Assembly: GCA_963082875.1 (NCBI GenBank)
Contig: OY720099.1
Span: 496,001 to 560,000 of the forward strand
Direction: 5' to 3'
DNA: 64,000 bases
DNA from: Corella eumyota
Lineage: Eukaryota; Chordata; Ascidiacea; Phlebobranchia; Corellidae
A model generated the notes under the pieces. It saw only the letters and a list, made by a program, of their open reading frames with translations. It was not told the DNA's origin and did not search any database. This document shows, piece after piece, positions 40,441 to 51,728 of the stretch. How positions within the stretch are numbered: the stretch's first letter is position 1; every line of letters begins with the position of its first letter. A program made the translations under genes and the position numbers.

Positions 40441-40652
40441 GGAACTAAAGATTTAAAACTGTGCCAAAATTCAGGGGAAAACAGTTCCTGCCATAGCGTA
40501 GGTGATCCGATATTCAAAAAAGCGAACAGTCGATCAAAGCCATCGGCCTAAAGGCACTACAAGCTGATCAGACGCGCTTATAAAACCAATGAATATCCAC
40601 GTACGGAGAAGTGCTTGGCCTCCCATTGTCGTTGGGAGGCCTCCCATTTAAA
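40441..40652. other. Unexplained GC-rich block with strong hairpin and palindrome
   Basis: Much richer in G+C than its surroundings. It holds the hairpin ggcctccca/tgggaggcc with a 7-nt loop and the overlapping palindrome tgggaggcctccca near 40618-40648. It also has ttataaaaccaatg, which reads as a TATA-like element on both strands with CCAAT beside it. A 40-codon minus ORF starts at 40543. I recognise no known RNA or protein here. Confidence 0.4.
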
Positions 40653-40906
40653 CTTCACCAACTGTTAGTTAAACATCGAAATCTTGAGCCTAGATTAAGC
40701 CTAAAATAAAGCTATTTGTGGTCCTTTATAAAAACGTTAATTTAGCCCAAGCTAAAGTTAAAGCTTAAGTTATGCCTTCTCTCAGCTTAGGCAAAAATTT
40801 ATCGAAGATAAATTAATTAGTTTTTTATTGAATACTTTATTGCCTACCCCAGCGATCAGTGAATATAAAGAATAATAAACATTACCCAAAACTATGTACA
40901 GATAGT

Positions 40907-40912
40907 TTTATT
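40907..40912 (-). terminator. Candidate poly(A) signal of CTSH
   Basis: AATAAA on minus about 175 nt past the CTSH stop codon. Other A-rich hexamers lie nearby. Confidence 0.35.
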
Positions 40913-41085
40913 AAATCTCAGGCAACATATCTTATATCTAAAAACAATAATACTGCAATCTTTAAAAATTTAAGAGGTAATTTAAAATGATTGTTTTGTT
41001 CACCCGAAAAAAAGGTTAAAAAAACTAGAATATAAGTTTAGTACAATGGGTTATTATATAGTATAAGAAGGTTTATATTTGTTTT

Positions 41086-44000
41086 TTACTTTCCAACAAC
41101 TACAGGATATGAGGCACAATCCGCCAAGCCACACATATTTTCCCCCCTCGCTATTTTAAAATACCTGAACAGAAGCAAAAAAAAAACATTTTGTAGAATA
41201 TTACTTTCGCACATTATAAATAGGTTTGCAAATTCTATTTTTTTATATTTATTTATCCTTGATGTAAAAAGGTATTCACAACCTAAACATAGAGTAACAT
41301 CAGTTACCCAACCCAGTTTTGAGTTGCCTGTGGCAGTTTGGGGTATTATAGATTATAATTGCCCGATAATTATGCTGCTAATCAAAATAGTTTAGCTTTA
41401 TATTGTTTATATCACCTTACTTAAGGCCACTACAACATGGGAGCAATAGAGATTGAACCCAGGACTTTATGTACTGAAGCCAAGTGTTCTGACTACTATA
41501 CAATGCTGCTGCTTGTTTATAAATATATTTGTCTTACCCAAAATCCCCCCACAATGGACCCCATGAGTTCTTAACCAACCAATAATCTACTCCACCCTCT
41601 GTTGTCCCATACCCAACAGCAAGAACAGCATGGTTAACCTCAGATGACTTTGAACTACACGTGTCACTATAATAATATTTAAATGATATAATTCCTTCAT
41701 TTTATTCTCCAAGATTTATTTGTAATGTGAAATGTTGCCTAACAGCTTTATACAAACTTTATTGAATAGTCATATGTGGGCACAGTTAACCAAAAAAATA
41801 ACTTCGTTAAATAGTAATTTGTTAAAACAATACATTAACTTTGTTAATGTTTATAAGTTGAATTAAACAAAAAGTAACTAAAGTTATTAATAACTGATAA
41901 CGGTGATACAACTTTTTAAAGTTTACTTAAAACTTAACTTTATTAATTAACCATTAAAAAATTAACAGTTTGTTGCCCACTTTTGGTAATGGTATATATG
42001 TTTATAGGTTTACTGATAGTATTTTAATTGGACAAAAGTTTAATAGCAAACAAACCACTTAGAAGAACTAAATTGAATTTAAACAAGAATGACAACAACT
42101 TACCTGGTGTAAACACCTTCTTTGTAAGCTTTAAACCCATCTACAACTTGAAACGCAATACTGACTGGATTCAACAAACCAACGACATTCATTAATTCAT
42201 TTTCATCTCCCTTAATTAACAAATTAGGTAATAAAAATAAACTACTAGGTTTAAAACTAAGTTTAAAATATTTTTACCTTTGTAATGTTTCTAATTTCTT
42301 GAACTTTTGCAACAACTGATGAAGGTTTATATTGACAATTTCCACCCTGTTAAAAACAATTTATTTAAGTTTAATTTTTACTTGATAACAAATTATAATT
42401 AATGTTTAAATTATACTAGTCGATAACCCGGGCACTGTATTTTAATTTTCATATATAGTTGCAATTCTCAACTAGTATTTGCCAGTGATAATTTACTTGA
42501 GCAATTTATTTTTTTGAAGCTATAGATTGGACAAACATAAACGTATATATTCAGAGTACAAATTAACGTTTAAAAAACAATTCGCTAAAAATGAGGTCGC
42601 ATTTTCAGAGCAATTATTAGGTTCAAGTCATAATCTTTGTTTTTTTGTAACACTTGACGCGTTGCGTGGCATTTTTAAAATGTAACGTATTGTTAAACAA
42701 TCGTTAAGAATATTTCGCACGAAAAACGAGACATTTTCGATTACTTTAAAGCTGTGTTATGTATTTAAAAAATTACGCAACAACTAAACGAACTCGGGAG
42801 CGAAATTTACGCATTGCCAAAACATGAAAAGTTATTGTTATTAAATGCCCTACAGTAACCTACATTCACGCAAAATCATGTCAATATAATTAAATTAGTG
42901 TGAAACCGGTTTAAAATAGATCGTAACAATACACAAATATACACGAAAGTTTTATTATCGCCTGAACCTTTTTTGGTTGATTCGCTAATTCTAATATATT
43001 TGTGAAAAACGATTCGCCAATTTTAAAAAACGATTCGCTTTTAGCGAATAGCGACCCGTTATTTCGTTCCCTGATATTGTCCCCCAAGTTTCATATATTA
43101 AGCTACAATTATTAAAGATTAAGAAATTAACAGCACCTGTTTTAAACCAACAATGTTTAATCTGACAAACCTAATATTGTTATAGAAAGTAAACAAGGTA
43201 GTAACACTAACCTTTGCGTGATATGCATAACTATATTCATCCATAATTCCATTGTTGTATTTAATGTATTCGAAAGCTTGACTTGGCAGTCCTCTAAAAA
43301 AATGAACAAAAAACATGTTTAAATAAGTTAACACTTTACATAATTAATCGGCAGCGAGGTGTACTGGTAAGAACACTTGCTACACCACTATGAGGTTGTG
43401 TGTTCAATCCTCACTGCTCTTATGCTGTAGCGCCCTTAAAGACGCTGTAGGCAGTATAAACTTCTCGGGAGCCAACACTTAATCAGCAGCATTATTACCG
43501 GGCAATTATAATCTATAATATCCCAAACTGCCACAACTCGACTGGGTTGGGTTAACTGATGTTACTTTATTGATAACTTTTTAAACACTACACACCCATT
43601 GCAGCCATGATTGTTAAAATCTTGAGCACAGTCAACAAGTTGTTGTTCAGATAAAGTTAAAAGAGAATGATCTTTTCTATGGATGGCAGTTGCTGATTCC
43701 AGACATCCAGTGGTTGAGAAAGTCCAGCAACTTCCACATTCGCCCTGGAGTTAAAATTATCTTACATTTAGTAAACAAATACAGGCAACATTCTAAAGCA
43801 TACAATAGTATAAAGACCAACAAATTTAGGTACTGACTGTAACTCAAGTTACAAAAACCTAAATCACTTTGTTTCACTACATGGGGGTCCTGGGTTCAAC
43901 CCCTATTGCTTTCATGCTGTAAGTCCCTTAAGTAAGGTGATAAAAAAAACAATAAACTTAAATTTTTACTTGAGTTTTGACGGCTGTTACAAAATCTCCT

Positions 44001-45320
44001 TCTTTTCTCCAGTCCATTTGCTTGGGCGGGGAAGCTTCTAAGATGATTGACTTTCCATTTGTTGCGCTGCACTCTTGTGGTGACATTAAATAGAGGTCGC
44101 TGAACTCTTTGTCGGCCAAGTCCGAGAAAGGACCCATGTGCTCTGTGAATACGAAAAGTTCACATGGTCATAAGTTAATTTCTATTTTAACCTTTTTTTA
44201 TAATTTTTTTTTTCATAAAGTTACTTATAAAATATACTGAATTAAATGATTAAATGAATTTGTATGAAGCTTAGTGGACTGGTATTTGTGGTGCATAGGT
44301 GAATTGTTGCAGGCAAATTTTAGTTGAGAATTGCAACCGTATTATGACGATTAAAATCCCGACCACATGGCAAAATATTAACTAGTATATATAACTAATG
44401 GATAGATACAATTATATTAAATGTAGATTAAATTAAATGGAATAAAAAGATTGAATAAAACAAAAAGTTTAAATAGATAAGACATTAGCCAACCCATTTT
44501 AAAATACTTTTAACACATTTGATTCGTTTGATCCTGTACAATTTATAGGCAACTGAAATTAAATTGAAATTAAACATAAATCATTTGTCAAAAAACAACA
44601 TTTCTAGTCACGCTTATAGGAAATTAATCTCATAAGTTTGTTTTAATTAAGTCAAAAATAAATACCACACAAAAGCTTTAAAATATATTCAATATTTTGA
44701 AATGTTAAATTAAACTAACTTTTCCATGTATGTTGTTCTTGGTTGTGTTTTTGAACTTCTTTTAAAGTTTGTGAAAATATCTCAAATCTTTTCAATTCTT
44801 CTGCTTCTGTTTGGTAAACTTTGCCGTGCAAACTTTTCCAGGATTGAAAAGGATTTAGATCTAAAAAGCAATAATCAGAAAGATTAATTTTACAAGCAAT
44901 TTTTATTATTTATCGTCAATGTGGGAAGGTCGACTTCACAACCTAAACATAGAGTAACATCAGTTACTCCCGCCAAGTCTCGAGTTGCCTTTGGCAGTTC
45001 AGGATATTATAAATTATAATAGCCCGGTAATTAAGCTGCTGATTAAGTACTGGCTCATCAGGAGTTCATATCGTTTATAGCGTCTTACTCAAGTGTGCTA
45101 CAGCATGAGAGCAGTGGGGATCGAACCCAGAATCTTATATAGCTATTTAGTAAAGCCAGGTCATATTCTAGCAATTAACACAACATTATTTTTATTTCAA
45201 TAAATAAACTTGTATATATATTTTTTTTTATACTTTACCTTCCAATGGCTTTTCCATTACAATAGAAACTGCATGAACACATACTAAAATACTTAAAACA
45301 ACCAAAATTCCCTGCAACAT
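41086..45320 (-). CDS. CTSH: Cathepsin H, lysosomal cysteine protease
   Basis: Nine exons, 336 aa (human 335). Exons: 45239-45320, 44720-44860, 43970-44142, 43596-43744, 43212-43293, 42278-42346, 42104-42210, 41538-41666, 41086-41164. The signal peptide is [19 protein letters not shown]. The I29 propeptide follows ([33 protein letters not shown]). The mature papain-fold enzyme begins near [16 protein letters not shown], with catalytic Cys at about 138 ([10 protein letters not shown]), His at about 280 ([10 protein letters not shown]) and Asn at about 301 (KNSWGPLWG). QECSAT matches the cathepsin H mini-chain that blocks the active-site cleft and gives aminopeptidase activity; [17 protein letters not shown] is also cathepsin-H specific. 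It is divergent from GALC, another lysosomal hydrolase, with 620 bp between the start codons. Confidence 0.96.
41240..41515 (-). repeat. RepA SINE
   Basis: Reverse full-length copy ending in a tRNA head (actatacaatgctgctgc), just before the CTSH exon 41538-41666. Confidence 0.8.
42413..42551 (-). repeat. RepB element
   Basis: actagtcgataacccgggca, ttgcaattctcaactagtat and gccagtgataatttac blocks. It abuts the inverted-repeat element that follows. Confidence 0.7.
42552..43073. mobile_element. hAT-like non-autonomous element, 522 bp
   Basis: Ends read CAGAGTACAAATTAACG and, from the opposite strand, CAGGGAACGAAATAACG. Inner sub-repeats of cgattcgc/gcgaat occur near both ends. The CAG-type terminus with a short inverted repeat is hAT-like. 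No ORF and no clean 8-bp target duplication were found. It lies in a CTSH intron. Confidence 0.55.
43345..43573 (+). repeat. RepA SINE
   Basis: Head tcggcagcgaggtgtactgg; body to gatgttactttattg; 3' tail missing. Confidence 0.8.
43860..43950 (+). repeat. RepA SINE fragment
   Basis: Only the B-box region and the following stretch (tcctgggttcaacccctatt, catgctgtaagtccctta) remain. Confidence 0.6.
44262..44375 (+). repeat. RepB element
   Basis: tatgaagcttagtggactgg, gtggtgcataggtgaattgt and gttgagaattgcaaccgt blocks in a CTSH intron. Confidence 0.7.
44905..45155 (-). repeat. RepA SINE
   Basis: tttatcgtcaatgtgggaag to gtggggatcgaacccagaat; tRNA head partly lost. Confidence 0.75.
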
Positions 45321-45940
45321 TTTTAACGAATTGTCTCTGAGGTCTAAACAAAACAAAATAGTTTTAGAAATCGTAACTTAGCACCTTGCAACCTATGCCT
45401 ATTTGCTGACACGTCATAATAAAAACATCTTTTTAATTGTTACGTAATAAGAAACATGTCGAATGCCGGCTTTACATCCAATTTAAGTTGTATATTTAAC
45501 TAAACAACACAAAAATATAAAATAAATAATGTTAAATTAAATTTTAACAACTACGTTTAATATATAAAGTTTTAATATTGGGGATAAAGCAAAATTGTAA
45601 ACACGCATGACTGATATTTGTTACGCGTGACAATCGTAAACAAAAACAAGAAATATTTAATTATTTCCTCTTCCTGTATTGCATAACCATAAGGAAGCAA
45701 AACTTCTTGCAATTGCATAAATGCAAAACAATCGCAATATTAAAAATAAGATTTATTTTCCGCTGGGGCAATCAGTTGTGCTTTAAAAGTAATTAATTAA
45801 AAACCGCAAATTACAATCGCGCATTATCAGATGTTTGCTAATTATTAACCAGTACCAGTTCGTGCAAAATATACTTTACTTGACAGTTTTAATTGTCTTT
45901 AAATTAACTTAATATTCAATTCTGTAGAAAGGGGCTAAAG
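45321..45940. promoter_or_regulatory. Divergent promoter region between CTSH and GALC
   Basis: The intergenic interval between two divergent lysosomal hydrolase genes has no SINE. It carries E-box/CRE-like gcgtgac and cacgtcat sites (near 45410 and 45625), but no perfect CLEAR element GTCACGTGAC was found. Shared control is inferred from layout only. Confidence 0.5.
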
Positions 45941-48900
45941 ATGGATTTTAAAATATTGTTAATTTTTGTTTTAACATTATGTTTATCTAATATTAATGCT
46001 CTTACATTTGACAAACCAACCAATGTTAAATCGTCCACTTATGACATCAATGATTTTGGGGGCTTGGGTCGAAGGTTTGATGGAATAGGGGGATTATCTG
46101 GAGGTGGGGCTACTAGTAGACTCCTAGGTAACTACCCCGAACCCTACAAGAGCCAGGTTTTAGATTTATTGTTTAAACCCAACTTTGGAGCGTCTTTACA
46201 TATCCTTAAAGTTGAGATTGGAGGAGATGGACAGAGCACGGAAGGAACTGAATCATCTCATATGCATACTGAGAATGAAGAGAATTACACAAGAGGGTAT
46301 AATAGAGCTTGATAGACGATATATTTATTTGTACAATACTAAAAAAACTGCCATTTGTGGTGCTCGGGTAAATTATTATAACAAATAAAAGTTGTGACCA
46401 TATTGTGACAATTAAAATCCAGAATAAAGGCTGGCTTTTGACTAGTTTTCTAAATGTTATGCTTTAACCTCAGTAATTAAGCAATTATCTCAATCATTGT
46501 TACAGATATGAATGGTGGTTAATGGAGCAAGCCAAACTTAGAAATCCTGAGATCCTATTGGTTGGATTGCCGTGGGCGTGGCCAGGTTGGATTGGTCAAG
46601 GTACAGCCCAACCTTACAAGAACATAACACTAACAGCACTTTACATCACTAAATGGGTGCAAGGGGCGAAGACTCATCATAATTTGGACATTGATTATAT
46701 TGGGATATGGAACGAAAAGCCTTATAATGTAGAGTATATTAAAACTTTAAGAAAAACTTTGGATGCTGCAGGGTTCAAGTAAGAATAAATTTTTATTTTT
46801 ATGTAATTATTTCTATTTTAAAATTTAAATAATTCATTTGTTATATGGATTTAAAATAAGTAATTTTAAGGCATGGTAACAAAATCATTTAAGTATTTTT
46901 GTTACTATAGAAACACCAAGATCATTGCCGCTGACGGAGGAGCCAACATTGCTGATGAGATCCTTAAGGACACAGAGTTAGCGGATGCAATTGACGTCAT
47001 CGGGGTTCATTACCCGGGAACTTTATCCTCAAATTCTATGATCCAAACTGGCAAGCAGTTATGGGCAAGTGAGGACTACAGTACCTTTAATGATGTCATA
47101 GGGGCAGGTTGTTGGGCCCGATTGTTGAATCAGAATTACGTGAATGGAAAAATGACTGGAACAATATCATGGAACTTGGTGGCTAGTTATTATGACGAGC
47201 TTCCGTTTAAAAGGTTTAAAAATTCTTCTTATACAAAAGTATCAAGTTTCTGAATAAACTGCAGTTTCTGTAGTAATTTAAATGGAATTTATTTGGTAAA
47301 TTTCTCATTTATTTTATTAATTTTAAAAACAATTTTCCAATTTTTTCAGATGTAGTTTAATGACTGCAAATGAGCCTTGGAGCGGTTATTATGATGTCAC
47401 AGACCCTTTATGGGTGACTGCACATACGACACAGTTCACTGCACCTGGCTGGAATTACTTGCCGACCTATGGACACTTGGTGGGAGGAGGGAGCTATGTT
47501 GCATTAGTCGATGGAAAGGGGAATTTAACGATCGTCATAGAAACGATGTCACATGATGCTTCAATTTGCATCAGGTCCAAAAAAAGTTTCAAAAGAAGTT
47601 GCAATTTTTATTCTATTCGTTATAATTGTTTAACTTGTTTGTCATTACTTTTCTACAGGCCCCCCTTACCAGCTTACAATGTCACAACTCAGGGTATTGT
47701 GTTCAACTTGGATGAAAAATATAAAGATATCAAAAATTTTAACTTTTGGCATTCCACCTTGGGCCCACAATCAACAAGAGAACAACTTTTCAAAAAAGGT
47801 TGGACAAATCTTTTAATTAATTTTACTAGTTAACAAAAACTAATTAAAATAATTACTCAGGATCAGTTGAAGTGGTCAACGGTCAAGTTTCCCTTCCCAG
47901 CCTTCCTCCTAACATGGTCGTTACCCTGACCACCATCACCACGGCAACCAAGGGGACGTTCCCCAGCCCCCCAGCATCAGCACCCTTCCCCCTTCCATAC
48001 TCGGAGAACTTTGAGGACGTGACCTTCAGCGAGGCGAATAACTTTGCCGATCAAACCGGAACTTTTGAGTTGTTCAGAAACGAATCGAGTCCCGATCATA
48101 AAACGACTTTAAGACAAGTGAGTTTGGTGTTAATTATTAATTAACAGTTTTTGCTAATTAGTTGAACTAATGTAAAATTAGTTGAACTAATGTAAAGAGT
48201 AATCCCTGCTACCCAATCTTAAAAAAATCAAAATCAAAAAAAAATTAATAAAAATGTAGAAAAAAAAGAGAAAAAATTAAATTTAATATTGACCTTTAAA
48301 ATGTTTTAAGGTCGTGACCCAGCGACCTGTGACCTGGTGCGACGATGCAGATCAACCAATCACAGTGATCGGAAATCATCAGTGGAACAGTACTTCCGTT
48401 TCAGTTTCGATGAAATCCGAAGGATCGTACGGAATATTCGTTGCACTGAGGTTCGTTAAAAACATTATTTTGTAAAATTTATTTTAAACGATTGTAAAGA
48501 TGTCTAGTGACAAATAAAATAAAGGTAATACTACAATATAATAGGTAAAATAACACAGAAAAGCTAGCCAGATTTAAAGTTTTTAAAGTATCACAAGTTC
48601 CAAACAGAAATATAAATTAATTGTTTTTAGAGTGAACGAAGGAGGTTGCAAAGTGAGAGGAACTGAAGGAGTCTTCTTCTGGCTCATGAAGAACAAATCA
48701 TGGCAGCTGACCTTCGACCTTCAGAGGTCAAAAGTCATCAAGGAGTGTTCGTTCGACTGGAAATGCTTCAACGCTCAGGTAAAAGTTTCAGTAATGTTTC
48801 TGTGATTGTATATCTTAACTCTAAGATTTTTGATGGTGTTATTCAACAATCAGCTTCACTGTTTGTCATAGTTGTTAGGTGGTCCATGTTTATGACATCA

Positions 48901-49146
48901 CAATCAATATTTGTGTCCATATTTTAAACTAAGAAACTTTAATTTTATTTCTAGTTTGATCCAAATGGTTGGAACGATGTTGTTATGTCGATCGGGAAAG
49001 AGAATAAAGTCACAGTGACCTTGAACGGAGTTCAAGTGGTCGAGCATGTGTACACTACAGGAGTGCCTCCTAGTGGTTGGGTGGCGTTGGGAGTCGCCGA
49101 GTTTGCGAAAGCCCAATTCGATAATTTCTCGATTAAAGAGAATTAA
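45941..49146 (+). CDS. GALC: Galactocerebrosidase (GH59 galactosylceramidase)
   Basis: Nine exons, 677 aa, phases consistent. Exons: 45941-46296, 46506-46778, 46911-47213, 47350-47574, 47659-47798, 47861-48117, 48311-48450, 48631-48778, 48955-49146. It hydrolyses galactosylceramide and psychosine in lysosomes. Signal peptide is residues 1 to about 21. The GH59 TIM-barrel blocks are [20 protein letters not shown] and [20 protein letters not shown]. The acid/base is about E189 in YIGIWNEK and the nucleophile about E264 in [28 protein letters not shown] matches the beta-sandwich linker, and the C-terminal lectin-like domain ends [17 protein letters not shown]. RepB sits in intron 1. It is divergent from CTSH and converges on C2orf68. 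A poly(A) signal lies at 49363. Confidence 0.96.
46312..46432 (+). repeat. RepB element
   Basis: actgccatttgtggtgctcg, aagttgtgaccatattgtga and ggcttttgactagt blocks in GALC intron 1. Confidence 0.7.
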
Positions 49147-49362
49147 AAAATTTTGAAATTATTTCTTTAGATTTTCAATCCAATTCTATTTCAATTTTTT
49201 GTATATATTGAATTCCTTTGCTGCAATTATTTGATTTTGTAAATGTTCAAAACTTTTTTCTTTTCAATCAATTAAATTGATTTTTATATTCTTGCATGCA
49301 GTATCTAAAAGTAAATGATTATTATGAATATTTATCAAATTATCCAATTTTTGTTCAATTTA

Positions 49363-49368
49363 AATAAA
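49363..49368 (+). terminator. Poly(A) signal of GALC
   Basis: AATAAA about 215 nt after the GALC stop, and 55 nt before the convergent C2orf68 stop. Confidence 0.45.
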
Positions 49369-49423
49369 ATTCCATGTATGTGCATAAACTATTGTGACAT
49401 CACTAACCTTAATGACATCATAA

Positions 49424-51054
49424 TCATTTAATTTCATTCTGTTCATGTTCAATCTTCCAAGCTAAAGTTTCGATTAAATCTTGAGGAATGTTTGCATCCT
49501 GCTGTAACTTTCTCGCTATCAGGTTGGGGTTTTCCCCCTCGTGAACCTAAATTTTAAATCGTAGAAAAATTTTAACAAAAAGAATTGGGTAAGACTGTAA
49601 GGTACAAGTGAGAATTAGCCAAGACCGCATAGTTTGATGTAAAGTAAACAAGGGTATCAGAGTTTTCTAAGAACTGTAAAGTACAAGCGACACAAACCCC
49701 ATAAAGTATCAGAGTTTTTCTAAGAACTGTAAAGTACAAGTGATACAAATAGTTTTTTATGCAGTTTTAAAAACAAACTTTTCTTACAGATTTCAATTTT
49801 GAACTAAATCAGAATCCTAAGTTGTTAAACGCAAGTTTCTCTTTCCAATATTCTATAAAAATAAATCATAAACGAACCAAAATGTTGACTATCTTTTCAG
49901 CTTCGGTTGTGTATTCAACTTTAAATAAAATCTTCCTATTTGTGGTGTTCGGCGACTTTTGTAAATTAGGTGGAACATACAATTCCTAAAATTAAAAAAT
50001 GACAGATATTTAAACAAGCTATAACGCTAAGATGTTATGTATAAATTTTAAATGTTTAAGGGACTTAGGACTTAGCAAATTCTCCTAGGGTAAAAATAGA
50101 TTGGGTTTGGTGACCATGATAACATACTTAAAACCCTTATATAAACATTAATACTTTTGGCATGTTTTAAATCATTAAATTAATTTTGTCATTTTTTCCC
50201 GTCGCATTGTTATAATATTAATTGTATATCGTATTTATTATTTACTTTTATCAATGTGCAAAAAACCAAAATAAATAAATAAAAATAGGAATAACACAAA
50301 CCATTTACCTTTTGTCCATTAAATTGTTTTGGTTTTCTACTTGGGGTTGGTTGTTTTTCTTTCATTTTCTTGTCATAATTGTCTCTAGAAAACCAAGAAG
50401 TTTAATATACTGGTATATATAAATACATATTTAGGACTTTTGTAAAAACTCCTTAGATTCACTAATCAGCAGAGTAAAAAAACAAAACAAGAATTTTTTT
50501 TTTATATATCTTTATCCTCAATGTGGGAAAGTCGAATGCACGACTTAAACACAGAATAACATCAGTTACTCCGACCCAGTCTTGAGTTGACTTTAGCAGT
50601 TTAGGATATTATAGATTATAATTGTCTGATAATTATGCTGCTGATTAACTATTGGTTCAACAGGAGTTCATACTGTTTATAGCGCCTTACTTAAGGGCGC
50701 TACAGCATGAGATCAGTGGGGATTGAACCCACGACCTCATGGTGGTGTAGCAAGAGTTCTTATTAAATTTACCCTGTCCTTAACTTTCTAAAGAATGTTG
50801 TACAAGGGTTTATAATAAACCGTTTTTCAAACGACCTCTTTATAACATTTATGCTTTTATGCCATAAGTTTTTACTAAAGATCGCAAACTACTGTTAGAA
50901 ATAAACCGTATTACAATAGGTTTACAACAAATTAACTTTTTAAAACCCACCTCCAATATTGATTATTCCTTATATGATGAATAAATCCATGTTTCATGTT
51001 TAACCTTGGAACATTCGGGTTCTCACTGTCAGAAAAACTGTCGTCCGAACTCAT
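49424..51054 (-). CDS. C2orf68: UPF0561 family protein, C2orf68 homologue
   Basis: Four exons, 136 aa: 50951-51054, 50309-50384, 49878-49985, 49424-49546. The N-terminal block MKHGFIHHIRRNQ-like (here NMKHGFIHHIRNNQYWRRD followed by NYDKK) is the signature I recall for UPF0561/C2orf68. It is followed by a K/P-rich linker, the FKVEYTTEAEKIVNILVHEG strand-like block and a C-terminal helix (LARKLQQDANI is close to what is read). Function is unknown across the family. Small and hydrophilic, with no signal peptide or membrane segment. It is read convergently with GALC. The long intron between exons 2 and 1 carries a RepA copy and the intron after exon 2 a RepC copy. Confidence 0.82.
49640..49765. 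repeat. Short tandem duplication in C2orf68 intron
   Basis: The unit taagaactgtaaagtacaag plus atacaaa and ccataaagtatcagagtttt occurs about two and a half times. Confidence 0.75.
50098..50285 (+). repeat. RepC element, longest copy
   Basis: From attgggtttggtgaccatga through tcccgtcgcattgttataat to caatgtgcaaaaaaccaaaa and an aaataaat tail. It shows a SINE-like A-rich 3' end. Confidence 0.85.
50497..50768 (-). repeat. RepA SINE
   Basis: tttatcctcaatgtgggaaa to ggtggtgtagcaagagttct; well preserved. Confidence 0.85.
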
Positions 51055-51728
51055 TTTTAATTAGGTTTTAAACAAAAATTTCTTAAAAACGTGTTTTCCA
51101 AAATCAAAACATGAGCTTTAACAGCTGCGCGTTCAACCGATTAAGGTTATAGGTCACGTGGTTTGGTTTGTTGTTCTTAATTTTTAGTTTATCCTCGAAA
51201 TTAAATGGGTAAAATTAATATTTTTATTCCACAAACCGTGTGTTGTTAAACTGTGGGAATTAAATATTTCAATGCAAAAAACATAAAAATCAATTTAACC
51301 CAAAGACTAAACTTGACCCCAGACAAACCCACCCTTTTCTCGATTACTTACTTTATAAACTTACGGTAGAATTGTGTTTGGGTTGAGTTGTTCAAGGTAG
51401 AGTTGTCATTACGTTAAACACCTTGAACTTAACTGAAAAACCAATTTAATTGTTAAAATAAAAGTGTGTATTTACAGAAATAAACTTTAAGTTAGGTACG
51501 CAAGTCTTTAAGCACCATTAGAAAATAAGGTAAATTACAGAACGGTGTAAAATATACAAAACAAAGATAACGCTAAGGCAGAGAAGCACTATAAAAAATA
51601 ACAACTTTGTAACAAAATATAGCCATAAGTTAGTTCAGGTAGCGAAATTAAACTTTAAACACTTATAGACAGTAATTGCAAACAGAAAATCTCATAAATT
51701 TTGGCAAAAAAACTGCAACACAATTGGT
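51055..51728. other. Intergenic region, C2orf68 upstream / RAB11FIP downstream
   Basis: No gene is seen. It presumably holds the C2orf68 promoter (caggtcacgtggtttgg-like E-box with CACGTG near 51154) and the RAB11FIP 3' UTR. Confidence 0.45.

Noticed and set aside
40618-40648. Histone mRNA 3' stem-loop
   Set aside because: The stem is 9 bp of GGCCTCCCA with a 7-nt loop, not the 6-bp stem and 4-nt loop GGCTCTTTTCAGAGCC type. No histone ORF lies nearby.
45620-45640. CLEAR (TFEB) element in the CTSH-GALC promoter
   Set aside because: Only a partial match (acgcgtgac) was found, not GTCACGTGAC.
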